A DNA stretch of 34,270 nt, from positions 1 to 34,270 of the forward strand of contig JAEUHE010000071.1 in the NCBI GenBank assembly GCA_016793885.1, given 5' to 3'. This document shows, in pieces, positions 23,801 through 31,381 of this stretch. Each line of letters starts with the position of its first letter. The first letter of the stretch is position 1. The notes beneath the pieces were generated by a model. It saw only the letters and a program-made list of their open reading frames with translations. It ran no database searches and was not told where the DNA came from. Made by a program: the position numbers and the translations under genes. This DNA is from Verrucomicrobiales bacterium. GTDB lineage: Bacteria > Verrucomicrobiota > Verrucomicrobiia > Limisphaerales > UBA11320.

Positions 23801-24718
23801 CTAACGGATCCACTCGAAGAACCCCAGCGCATCCAACTGCCGACGAAGGGAATGCAGATCGGCTGCTGTCAAGCGGTTGTGAGGCAACCGCGGTGGCCCG
23901 ACGGGCACCCCGAGCATCTCCATCACGGCCTTAGCAGCGGCCATGTAGCCGTATCCGGACAGCAGCTCCACCAGTTGTCCTCCGCGATGCTGCTCCAATC
24001 GTGCCCGATCCCAGTCGCCTTCACGGAACGACTTCAACACCCGGTGATAGATCGGCGCGGCGAAGTTGAACCCACTCCCAACGGCCCCTTTGGCCCCCAT
24101 GGCCAGCGCGCCCAACAAGTGTTCATCCACCCCAAACGGCAAATCCCATTGTCCCTCGTTCAAGCGCAAGCAATGAAGATATGACTTCAAATCCGGGTTG
24201 GTGAATTTGAGCCCCGCCAGGCTGGGGACTCGGGCGGGCGCGCGAGTGAGGAACTCAGCCATGGAGTAATTCACTCCCGTCAGCGCCGGAATGTCGTAAA
24301 AATAAAAAGGCGTCTCGCTCGCCGCCGCCGCGATCTGCGCGCAGCAGTCGATGAGCGCCTCCAATGACCGCGGCTTGAAATAGGAAGGCGACAAAGCCGC
24401 GATGGCGCTAGCGCCGCGTGACTGCGCATGAGCCGCCAGCAGGCTGGCTTCGGTCACCGAGTTGGACCCCACATGGACCACGATGCGAAGATCGGTGCCC
24501 CGTGCGGCTGAGAACCAGGCGTCGGCCACCGCGTGTCGCTCGTCCTGGGTCAGCGAGGCACTCTCGCCCGTGGTGCCGCACACGAAGACGGCGCGAACTC
24601 CCGTGGCAGCAAAATGCGCCGCCTGCTTCTCCACCACCCCCACATGAAGTGAGCCATCGGCATGAAATGGCGTGTGCGCCGCAACCACCAAGCCATGAAG
24701 AGGAGAAAAGGAAAACAT
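23801..24718 (-). CDS. nanA: N-acetylneuraminate lyase (NPL/DapA superfamily)
   Basis: A 305-residue TIM-barrel class I aldolase. The DapA-superfamily motif GTTGES is at 49-53, the active-site Tyr141 sits in YFYDIPALTGV, and the Schiff-base Lys171 sits in LAGLKFTNPDL. IPALTG after the Tyr, LKFTNPDL, and FGVDEHLLGALAMGAKGAVGS later on are closer to sialate lyases, especially the animal NPL type, than to DapA, which would have YNVPxRT. It cleaves sialic acid to N-acetylmannosamine and pyruvate in the cytoplasm. It starts 11 bp after the MFS transporter, so the two form a transport-and-cleavage pair. No nanE, nanK or sialidase gene is in the window. Confidence 0.85.
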   Translation of the reverse strand: MFSFSPLHGLVVAAHTPFHADGSLHVGVVEKQAAHFAATGVRAVFVCGTTGESASLTQDERHAVADAWFSAARGTDLRIVVHVGSNSVTEASLLAAHAQSRGASAIAALSPSYFKPRSLEALIDCCAQIAAAASETPFYFYDIPALTGVNYSMAEFLTRAPARVPSLAGLKFTNPDLKSYLHCLRLNEGQWDLPFGVDEHLLGALAMGAKGAVGSGFNFAAPIYHRVLKSFREGDWDRARLEQHRGGQLVELLSGYGYMAAAKAVMEMLGVPVGPPRLPHNRLTAADLHSLRRQLDALGFFEWIR

Positions 24719-24729
24719 AACGAATCAAA

Positions 24730-25995
24730 TCAGGACCCTGAAACCAATTCGCGTCGCGGCCGAATGCACAACACCAGCACTACCGAGACAATGGCCGTGC
24801 TGGCGAAAACACCGAAGGTAACGTTTAACGGAACTTTGGCATCCTGCAGGATACCGAAGCCCCAATCCGCTATCCCCCCGCAGCTGATGCTGACCAGATT
24901 CATCAACCCATAGCCCGTGGCACGGAGCTGCGAGGGCACGATCTGGCATAGAATCGGCATGTTGTTGCAGTCGAAAAATCCCCAACCCAATCCAAACAAA
25001 ACGAGAAAGCTCACGGCGACCACCAAGCTTCCGGCATTCCCCACTCCGAACATTGCGGGCACAATCAAACACATGCCGATGGCGCTCACGTAAATCCGTC
25101 CGCGGATGGTTCGACCCATCCAACGATCCGCCAACCAACCACCGATCAAGGCGCCGATGATCGCTGCCACCTGCCAGTAAAGGGTCGCCGAAACCCCAGC
25201 CTTCCCCTGGCCCAGGCTGAACTGCTGCTTCAGGATGGCCGGCATCCAATCGCGCACCACCCACCCCGCCAAGGCGGGAAGTGTAAAGTATAAGACCAGC
25301 AGGATGAAGGATCCGTTGGTGAGCAGTTGTCGCAGAGAACTGAACACCGTAGGCTTCTCCAAGGTCAGTCCATCGGCACCCAAACGGGGAGGTGCGTCTT
25401 TCAGCAGGAAGGCGAGCGGAAAGGCATAGACCAAGCCAGCAATACCCGCAGCGCTGAACGCCGCCCGCCATCCATACGAAGGATGGTCAGCCACATAGCC
25501 GCTGAAGCCTCCGATGATCACTCCGACATAGATGGCCATCTGATGCATGCCCACCGCGCGGGAGCGGGTTGGCCCCGAATGATAATCCGAGATCAAGGCC
25601 AAGGCCGCGGGAATGTAGAAAGCCTCGCTGATCCCCATCAATGACCGCGTCCACAACAGCGACTCGTAAGTCGTCACGTGGCCAGTCACCCACGTGACCG
25701 CCGACCACACAAACAAGCTCCCGCAGATGGTAAACCGACGGCTAAAGCGATCGGCAATGTAGCCGCCCAGGGGACTCAAAAAGGCATAAACCCACTTGAA
25801 CTGCCCCAGCATCATCCCCCAATTGGCGTCCGAACCGATGCTCGGGATATCCGCCATCACGGAAGTTTTCATGTTCGCCAGAAGCTGGCGATCCAGGTAG
25901 TTGAGCAAGGCAACCGGCCAGAGCAATGCCACCACCAGCCAGGCGGTGCGCCCCACGGCCGACGAGGTTGAAGATGATGGAGACGACACGTTCAC
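24730..25995 (-). CDS. MFS transporter, probable sugar acid / sialate uptake
   Basis: A 421-residue transporter with 12 predicted membrane helices and the MFS loop 2-3 motif in GGYIADRFSRR. LNYLDRQLLANM in helix 1 and the SRAVGMHQMAIYVGVIIGG region resemble the anion:cation symporter branch, which takes up sugar acids. The substrate is inferred to be sialic acid because the lyase gene follows 11 bp later. The start is GTG 25995, with no clear Shine-Dalgarno sequence. It lies 67 bp after the CRTAC1 gene in the same direction. Confidence 0.88.
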   Translation of the reverse strand: MNVSSPSSSTSSAVGRTAWLVVALLWPVALLNYLDRQLLANMKTSVMADIPSIGSDANWGMMLGQFKWVYAFLSPLGGYIADRFSRRFTICGSLFVWSAVTWVTGHVTTYESLLWTRSLMGISEAFYIPAALALISDYHSGPTRSRAVGMHQMAIYVGVIIGGFSGYVADHPSYGWRAAFSAAGIAGLVYAFPLAFLLKDAPPRLGADGLTLEKPTVFSSLRQLLTNGSFILLVLYFTLPALAGWVVRDWMPAILKQQFSLGQGKAGVSATLYWQVAAIIGALIGGWLADRWMGRTIRGRIYVSAIGMCLIVPAMFGVGNAGSLVVAVSFLVLFGLGWGFFDCNNMPILCQIVPSQLRATGYGLMNLVSISCGGIADWGFGILQDAKVPLNVTFGVFASTAIVSVVLVLCIRPRRELVSGS

Positions 25996-26062
25996 GCAGG
26001 AAAGCGAGCACTCCAGCAGGCAGCGCAGCCCACGTCAACGGCGAAGTCCTCACCCCGACCGC

Positions 26063-27883
26063 TCACGGACTCGCCGGAGCCTCTTTGACCTCAATGACCC
26101 GGTCCACTTCCACCCCCTCCACCACATTCGTGCCGCCTCCAATCCAGCGAACCTCAACGCGATCGACGCGCTTTCGCGTGCCAAGCCCAAAGTGAGGATA
26201 CATGCCGAAATGGCTTTGATACCCGCGCCCACTGTGCACTTCATCAATAAGGGTCAAATCACCGGACACCACCTTGATGCGGGCGCCAATACCATCCCGG
26301 TTGCTGCGGCTACCTTGCAAGCGGACCCCCAACCAGTGGTTCACCCGGGGACTGTCGTTCCGTAGAACGGTAGGCTCCCGACGAGAATTCAGGATCACAA
26401 CATCGATGTCTCCATCGTTATCCAGATCATCCAGCGCGACACCCCGCCCGCTGCGCTTCACCGCCAAACCATCACCGGAACGACTGGACACATCCACGAA
26501 CTTCCCCCTCCCCGTGTTCGACATCAAGATGGCAGGGGCTTCATAGCGAGCCGTGTCATCCCAAAGCTCCACATTATCCTGCAAATGACCGCAAGCCATA
26601 AACAGGTCCCGATGACCGTCGTTATCAAAGTCCACCAGGCCGTTGCCCCACTCGACTTGGTTGTAGCTTCCCCCACCGGCACCTGAAAGATGGGTCACGT
26701 CGTCAAACATCCCTCGGCCGATGTTTTTATAAAGAATGGCCCACTGTTTCTGGTAGGAGGTCATATGAAAATCAAGTCGGCCGTCATTATCATAGTCCCC
26801 ACAGTCGATCCCCATAGTCCCTTGCCCAATGCCGTTGAGATCATAGGCCAACCCCGAGAGCAGACCGACCTCCTTGAAATGCCCCTTTCCATCGTTGTTC
26901 CACACGAAATTCGCCATCGCATCGTTGCCCACGATGATGTCGGTATCCCCATCGTCATCGTAGTCCGCACAGACCACGCCCATTCCCGTTCCAGCATGTT
27001 CGCCGATGCCTGACTCTTTGCTCACGTCGGTGAAGCTTCCGTTCCCGTTATTGCGAAACAAGGTGGACGGGACCGGTCCGTAGGCCATCGGCCCGACATA
27101 GGCAGGATGACCGTTCACATGCCGAGTCTGATGCTTTGACAGCGTGAAGTTGATGTAGTTCGCGACGAACAAATCCAAATCGCCATCACCGTCCATGTCC
27201 AGAAAGCACGCACCCGCCCCCACCTGGTCACCGTTAGCCACGCCGGCCGACTGGGTCACGTCCGTGAAGGTTCCATCCCCATTATTTCGATAAAGAACGT
27301 TCGGACCGAAGTTGTTAACGTAGAGGTCGAGGTCGCCATCATTGTCGTAGTCTCCAGCACAAACCCCGAGCCCGTAACCGGTGTCTCCCACCCCAGCCTT
27401 GTCCGTGACGTCGGTAAACTTAAGGCCGCCGTCGTTCCGATACAAAGCGTTCCGTGGCGGAGGATTGGTCGGCGTGCCGGGCAGCGGGGCACCATTCAGA
27501 AAGTAGATGTCCAAGTCGCCATCCCGGTCATAATCAAAAGTGGCCAGGCCGGAGGCAACGCTCTCCACAATGTAGCGTCGGCCGGAGCTTCCATCCTGAT
27601 GCACGAACTGAATGCCGGTATCGCGGCTCACGTCACGCAGGAGGATTGGAGAAGGCGGCTCGGCGGCCTTGACTGTGCCCGTCCACAACAGCGCCACAGT
27701 GACACCCAGCAACGCGGAGCTGAGAGGATGACTTCGAGCCCCCGCCGCCCCCGCATGGAGTTCCGCCTTCAGGCGGTTCCCCGGGCGTCGCAGCCCGCCC
27801 AACGACTCAGGCCCTTCCGAAACGGGGCGGAACGCGAAGAATCCGCCTGAAGGCGGAACTCCATAGGAAAAACCAGCTCTCAC
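26063..27883 (-). CDS. Secreted CRTAC1/ASPIC-UnbV FG-GAP protein 1
   Basis: A secreted beta-propeller. Repeated Ca2+-binding FG-GAP/VCBS blades (D-x-D-x-D-G-D-x-D motifs such as DYDRDGDLDIY and DMDGDGDLDLF) fill most of the protein. The C-terminal ASPIC/UnbV domain is marked by LGVRLQGSRSNRDGIGARI and VHSGRGYQSHFGMYPHFGLG. It is a close tandem paralogue of the next gene upstream. The start is uncertain. GTG 27883 overlaps the neighbour's TGA (GTGA) and gives 606 residues, but about 37 of the first 50 are encoded by an inserted repeat. TTG 27712 gives a bare signal peptide (LGVTVALLWTGTVKAA). The frame is open to 27997. The role is unknown; such proteins are usually extracellular or surface-bound. 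Confidence 0.85.
   Translation of the reverse strand: MRAGFSYGVPPSGGFFAFRPVSEGPESLGGLRRPGNRLKAELHAGAAGARSHPLSSALLGVTVALLWTGTVKAAEPPSPILLRDVSRDTGIQFVHQDGSSGRRYIVESVASGLATFDYDRDGDLDIYFLNGAPLPGTPTNPPPRNALYRNDGGLKFTDVTDKAGVGDTGYGLGVCAGDYDNDGDLDLYVNNFGPNVLYRNNGDGTFTDVTQSAGVANGDQVGAGACFLDMDGDGDLDLFVANYINFTLSKHQTRHVNGHPAYVGPMAYGPVPSTLFRNNGNGSFTDVSKESGIGEHAGTGMGVVCADYDDDGDTDIIVGNDAMANFVWNNDGKGHFKEVGLLSGLAYDLNGIGQGTMGIDCGDYDNDGRLDFHMTSYQKQWAILYKNIGRGMFDDVTHLSGAGGGSYNQVEWGNGLVDFDNDGHRDLFMACGHLQDNVELWDDTARYEAPAILMSNTGRGKFVDVSSRSGDGLAVKRSGRGVALDDLDNDGDIDVVILNSRREPTVLRNDSPRVNHWLGVRLQGSRSNRDGIGARIKVVSGDLTLIDEVHSGRGYQSHFGMYPHFGLGTRKRVDRVEVRWIGGGTNVVEGVEVDRVIEVKEAPASP
27755..27864 (-). mobile_element. 110 bp element with perfect 22 bp inverted ends
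   Basis: The inverted ends 27755-27776 and 27843-27864 match perfectly over 22 bp. Each contains its own small palindrome, CCGCCT-TC-AGGCGG. The interior has no transposase. The element lies at the 5' end of CRTAC1 gene 1, in frame, where it encodes a stretch with GVPPSGG near its start and RLKAELH near its end. The second CRTAC1 gene lacks it. It looks like a REP/MITE-type insertion. Confidence 0.75.
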
Positions 27884-29571
27884 GGGGATTTTCCCTGGTT
27901 CGAGGTTGGTTGCCCCGCCTGGCCGCGCCCCTCCACAATCGTCACGACACGATCCACACCGACGTCCCGAATCACCTCCGTGGAACCTCCCGGCCACTTC
28001 ACCCGAATCTCGCTGATGGATGCTCGGGAGCCCAAACCGAAATGAAGCCGCTTTCCGAAGTCACTCTGGTAACTCCTTCCACTGTGAACCTCATCGATCT
28101 GGGTGAGATCCGCAGCCACCACAGATACCCGGGCTCCCACGGCACCTCGATTCGACTTCGTTCCCTGCAATCGCACCTGCACCCAATGATGGGTGCGGGG
28201 GGAATCGTTTCGCAGCACACTGGGCTCTCGCCGGGCATTGAGAATGACCACATCGATGTCACCGTCATTGTCGAGATCGTCAAACGCCGCTCCGCGACTG
28301 CTGAACTTGAGCATCATCCCGTCGCCCGCGTGATGGGAGACATCCTCAAATCGTCCCTGCCCATTGTTGCGCAGGAGCAGGTTTCGGGCGTGGTAGCTGG
28401 TGGTATCATCGAAATGATCCACGTTGTCGATCAAGTGGCCGCAGGCCGAAAAGAGATCCCGGTGCCCATCATTGTCGAAATCGATAACTCCCACACCCCA
28501 CTTGACTTGCGGGTAGCTGCTCGTGCCGGCCCCCGATTTGCGCGTGACGTCATCGAAAACCTTACCCCCGACGTTTTGGTATAGATTATTGAACTGCCGC
28601 TGATAGGTCGTGATGTAGACGTCCAACCAGCCATCGTTGTTCCAGTCGGCGCACTCCACTCCCATGTTGCCCTGGACATTTCCAAAAGAATCGTAAGCCA
28701 GCCCAACCAGCGCGCCGACCTCCTTGAACTTCCCGAAACCATCATTCAACAAGAGGAAATTGGGACGAAGATCATTGGCGACCACCAAGTCCGGATCGCC
28801 ATCATTGTCGATGTCGGCCGCCATCACTCCCATCCCGGAACCCCGCAACTCCGAGATGCCCGAGTTTGAGCTGACATCCGTGAAGGTGCCATCGCCGTTG
28901 TTGCGATAGAGGTGATTGGCCGTCGGAGGATACTGCAGGGGGCCAACGTAGGAGGGAAAGCCGTTCATCATCGAGGTGCGATGCGTCTCATAGGTAAACG
29001 CCACGTAACTCGCCACGAAGAGGTCAAGATCGCCATCGCCATCCATGTCGAGAAAACAAGCCCCCGCACCGACGTGATTGCCCTGGGCCACGCCCGCCAG
29101 CCGAGCCACATCCGTGAAGCTGCCATTCCCGTTGTTGCGATACAGAACATTCGTCCCGAAATTGTTGATGTAGATATCCGGATCTCCGTCGTTGTCGTAA
29201 TCACCCGTGCACACGCCCAATCCATAGCCCGTGTCACCGACCCCCGCCAGATCGGTCACGTCCGTGAACTTCCAGTTTCCCTCGTTTCGGTAGAGTGCAT
29301 TTCGGGGCGGCTTTTCCACGGTCGTGCCCGGCAAGGGAGCTCCGTTTAGAAAATAGATATCCTCATCGCCGTCGCTATCGTAATCCAGCAGGGCCAGTCC
29401 TGAAGCAACGGTTTCCATGATATAGCGACGGCCGGAACTTCCATCGGTGTGAACGAATTGGATGCCCGTCGCTTGGCTCATATCGTGGAGCTGGATGGGG
29501 CCGCGCGAGTCGGCGGCCTGCAGCGACTCTGCCAATATCGAAAGGAGCAGGACTGCCAGACAGGTGTTCAC
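27880..29571 (-). CDS. Secreted CRTAC1/ASPIC-UnbV FG-GAP protein 2
   Basis: A 563-residue protein with a signal peptide (MNTCLAVLLLSILAESLQAA), about six FG-GAP/VCBS blades with acidic Ca2+ loops (DYDSDGDEDIY, DYDNDGDPDIY, DMDGDGDLDLF, DIDNDGDPDLV, DFDNDGHRDLF, DLDNDGDIDVV), and a C-terminal ASPIC-UnbV domain (VQVRLQGTKSNRGAVGARV...VHSGRSYQSDFGKRLHFGLG). The GTG start at 29571 is firm because GGGGAGGAG lies about 8 bp upstream. It follows the TPR gene by 18 bp and overlaps the next CRTAC1 gene by 4 bp, so the three are probably one transcript. TPR and CRTAC1 genes often occur side by side in this phylum. The biochemical role is unknown. Confidence 0.93.
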   Translation of the reverse strand: MNTCLAVLLLSILAESLQAADSRGPIQLHDMSQATGIQFVHTDGSSGRRYIMETVASGLALLDYDSDGDEDIYFLNGAPLPGTTVEKPPRNALYRNEGNWKFTDVTDLAGVGDTGYGLGVCTGDYDNDGDPDIYINNFGTNVLYRNNGNGSFTDVARLAGVAQGNHVGAGACFLDMDGDGDLDLFVASYVAFTYETHRTSMMNGFPSYVGPLQYPPTANHLYRNNGDGTFTDVSSNSGISELRGSGMGVMAADIDNDGDPDLVVANDLRPNFLLLNDGFGKFKEVGALVGLAYDSFGNVQGNMGVECADWNNDGWLDVYITTYQRQFNNLYQNVGGKVFDDVTRKSGAGTSSYPQVKWGVGVIDFDNDGHRDLFSACGHLIDNVDHFDDTTSYHARNLLLRNNGQGRFEDVSHHAGDGMMLKFSSRGAAFDDLDNDGDIDVVILNARREPSVLRNDSPRTHHWVQVRLQGTKSNRGAVGARVSVVAADLTQIDEVHSGRSYQSDFGKRLHFGLGSRASISEIRVKWPGGSTEVIRDVGVDRVVTIVEGRGQAGQPTSNQGKSP

Positions 29572-29589
29572 TCGATTCTCCTCCCCAGG

Positions 29590-31050
29590 CTAAGGCGCCT
29601 TCTCCAGCTGCTGAAGCAGCTGCCGGTAATTGGCTTCGTCGGGGTTTCGAGCAATGGCTTGCCGGATGGCGGCCAGAGCCCCGCCACGGTCTTGATTGTT
29701 GGCGCAGGCCATAGCCAACAAGTGGTAGTTCGATCCACTGGGCTCCATCTCCACGACTTGCCGCGCCAACACCAGTGCGACGTCCAGCTTGCGGCGTTTG
29801 CGTAAATAGAGATCCACCAAAGAGCGGGGAGGCTCGGATCGACCTGGCGCCAGCTCCTGCGCTTTGAGATAAGCAGACTCGGCGCCCTCGAAGTTATCGA
29901 CCCTCGATTGGAACCGTCCGAGGAAAAGATGATTATAGCTGGCCTGCGGCTGCTCCTGGACAAGGTCTTGAAAGAACTTCAGCCCCTCTTGCGGCGCTTT
30001 GCGCTGTTGAAACACAGCCTCTGCCGCGGCGCGATACATCGGATTCTCCGGATCGAACAAAGCCGACTTTCGCAGCAGTCCAAGGGCCTGGTCCCCGTTG
30101 CCGTGGGACCGATAAATCTGCGACGCGCCGAACAGAGTGCGAGCCATCGTGGTTCGCACCAACGGCAAACCGGTTCGGGTATCCTCCTGCGCACTTCGAT
30201 CCGTCTGGGCCTTGCTGTCAGCCGCTTGCAGCTTCTGGAACTCCTCCCGGAACGTCTCGGCTTCACCCGCTTCCCCCAGTCGCAGAGAGGCTGTATAGAG
30301 ACCGAAAAAAGCCTGGGTATGACGGGGCGATATCGCGATCACGCGTTGGAATGCAGCTTTAGCCTGCACAAAATCCTTGGATTGCAAGTACGCTTGCCCC
30401 AGAAGATACGCGCTATCCATGTTGGGTCGCTGCCCAGTGACCGCCTTGAGGAGGACGGCGACGGCATCAGTCGCCCGGCCCAGGTCCAGATAAGTTCGCC
30501 CCAGCTGGGTCAGGATCTCGGGATGCGCGGGGGAACGTTTGATTGCCTCCTCACCCAAACGCACCGCTTCCTCTAAATCCCCCTTCTCCGCGGCCACCCG
30601 CGCCAGAATCTCGTAAGCATCAATTTGGTTGGGATTCAACTCCAAACAGCGCTTGAGGTGCCGTACCGCCGGCTCGGACTGGCCAATATTATAGTGAGCT
30701 GATCCTAAGAGGGCATAGGCAAGGGCGTCTTCGGGATACGCCTGCACGAGCGCTTGAGCCACGGCCACTCCCTCACGTTTTACCGCCGCCGCCTCGCTCG
30801 CAGCAGAGAGCTTAACCTCTTCCGAATCAACAGATAATGCTTTTGAACCGGACGAACTCGGGGCCTCCTCAGCGGTGCCAGGGTCAGTCTGAGCCTCGAT
30901 TTCGCGCCATCCCCCAGCCAAGGCGAGACAGAAACAAATCCAGGTCGCCCAGGCGAAGCAGGTCGACGCGTGGCGCAGGACTTTCGATCGGGACCTAGGT
31001 CCTGATCTGTAGACGTCCAAGGCGTGGTTTCGAAACGCAAGTCGTTGCAA
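29590..31050 (-). CDS. Secreted tetratricopeptide repeat protein
   Basis: A 486-residue TPR protein. An N-terminal hydrophobic stretch (about 31-47, CFAWATWICFCLALAGG) looks like a signal peptide or anchor. A short Ser/Glu-rich linker is followed by TPR units from about 95 to the end, for example ALAYALLGSAHYNIGQSEPAVRHLKRCLELNP and EILTQLGRTYLDLGRATDAVAVLLKAV. TPRs form a superhelix for protein-protein contacts. It is probably the first gene of a TPR-CRTAC1-CRTAC1 transcription unit and may help assemble or retain those proteins; this is inference. No ATG lies near the N-terminus: TTG 31050 or TTG 31020 would serve, so the start is approximate. Confidence 0.85.
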   Translation of the reverse strand: MQRLAFRNHALDVYRSGPRSRSKVLRHASTCFAWATWICFCLALAGGWREIEAQTDPGTAEEAPSSSGSKALSVDSEEVKLSAASEAAAVKREGVAVAQALVQAYPEDALAYALLGSAHYNIGQSEPAVRHLKRCLELNPNQIDAYEILARVAAEKGDLEEAVRLGEEAIKRSPAHPEILTQLGRTYLDLGRATDAVAVLLKAVTGQRPNMDSAYLLGQAYLQSKDFVQAKAAFQRVIAISPRHTQAFFGLYTASLRLGEAGEAETFREEFQKLQAADSKAQTDRSAQEDTRTGLPLVRTTMARTLFGASQIYRSHGNGDQALGLLRKSALFDPENPMYRAAAEAVFQQRKAPQEGLKFFQDLVQEQPQASYNHLFLGRFQSRVDNFEGAESAYLKAQELAPGRSEPPRSLVDLYLRKRRKLDVALVLARQVVEMEPSGSNYHLLAMACANNQDRGGALAAIRQAIARNPDEANYRQLLQQLEKAP

Positions 31051-31381
31051 AGCAATGTCAGTTAGGTTGGGCTGGTTCTGGAAAATCTAACGAAGCCCGG
31101 AGCGATCAGTCAAGAGTCGCTTCGGCTAGAACCACCGTCCTAGTCCCTTTCTCGGCACAACCAGGTGACGACTTCACTCTCAAAATGCGTTTCTCGTGAA
31201 TTCCAAGTTGCATTCGAGTGCCAAATCGCTTAAGAATTAATGAATCCAACACATGAAATAAAAGATGGTAGCCATCGCACCACCCAGCGGTGCCATGTCG
31301 AGGATTCGTGAACCCAGCGAAAGTAGTAAACGTTAAGAAGTAACATTAGTAAAACCAACCAAACCCAACCTGTCCCCTCAT
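31051..31381. promoter_or_regulatory. Divergent intergenic region with a possible promoter
   Basis: 331 bp separate the divergent TPR and LamG/PA14 genes. The stretch 31200-31380 is clearly more AT-rich than its surroundings. TTGCAT (31208-31213), 17 bp and then TAAGAA (31231-31236) form a plausible plus-strand promoter about 145 bp before the start codon. The remainder shows no ORF, hairpin or repeat that I can support. No Shine-Dalgarno sequence precedes the ATG at 31382. Confidence 0.3.

Noticed and set aside
23801..24718. Annotating this gene as dihydrodipicolinate synthase (dapA)
   Set aside because: The active-site context IPALTG and LKFTNPDL is that of sialate lyases, and the neighbour is a sugar-acid-type transporter, not lysine biosynthesis.
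26100..29500. Regularly spaced short DNA repeats that might suggest a CRISPR or tandem array
   Set aside because: They encode the D-x-D-G-D Ca2+-binding loops of FG-GAP blades in two paralogues. The repeat units are degenerate at codon level and there are no constant repeats with unique spacers.
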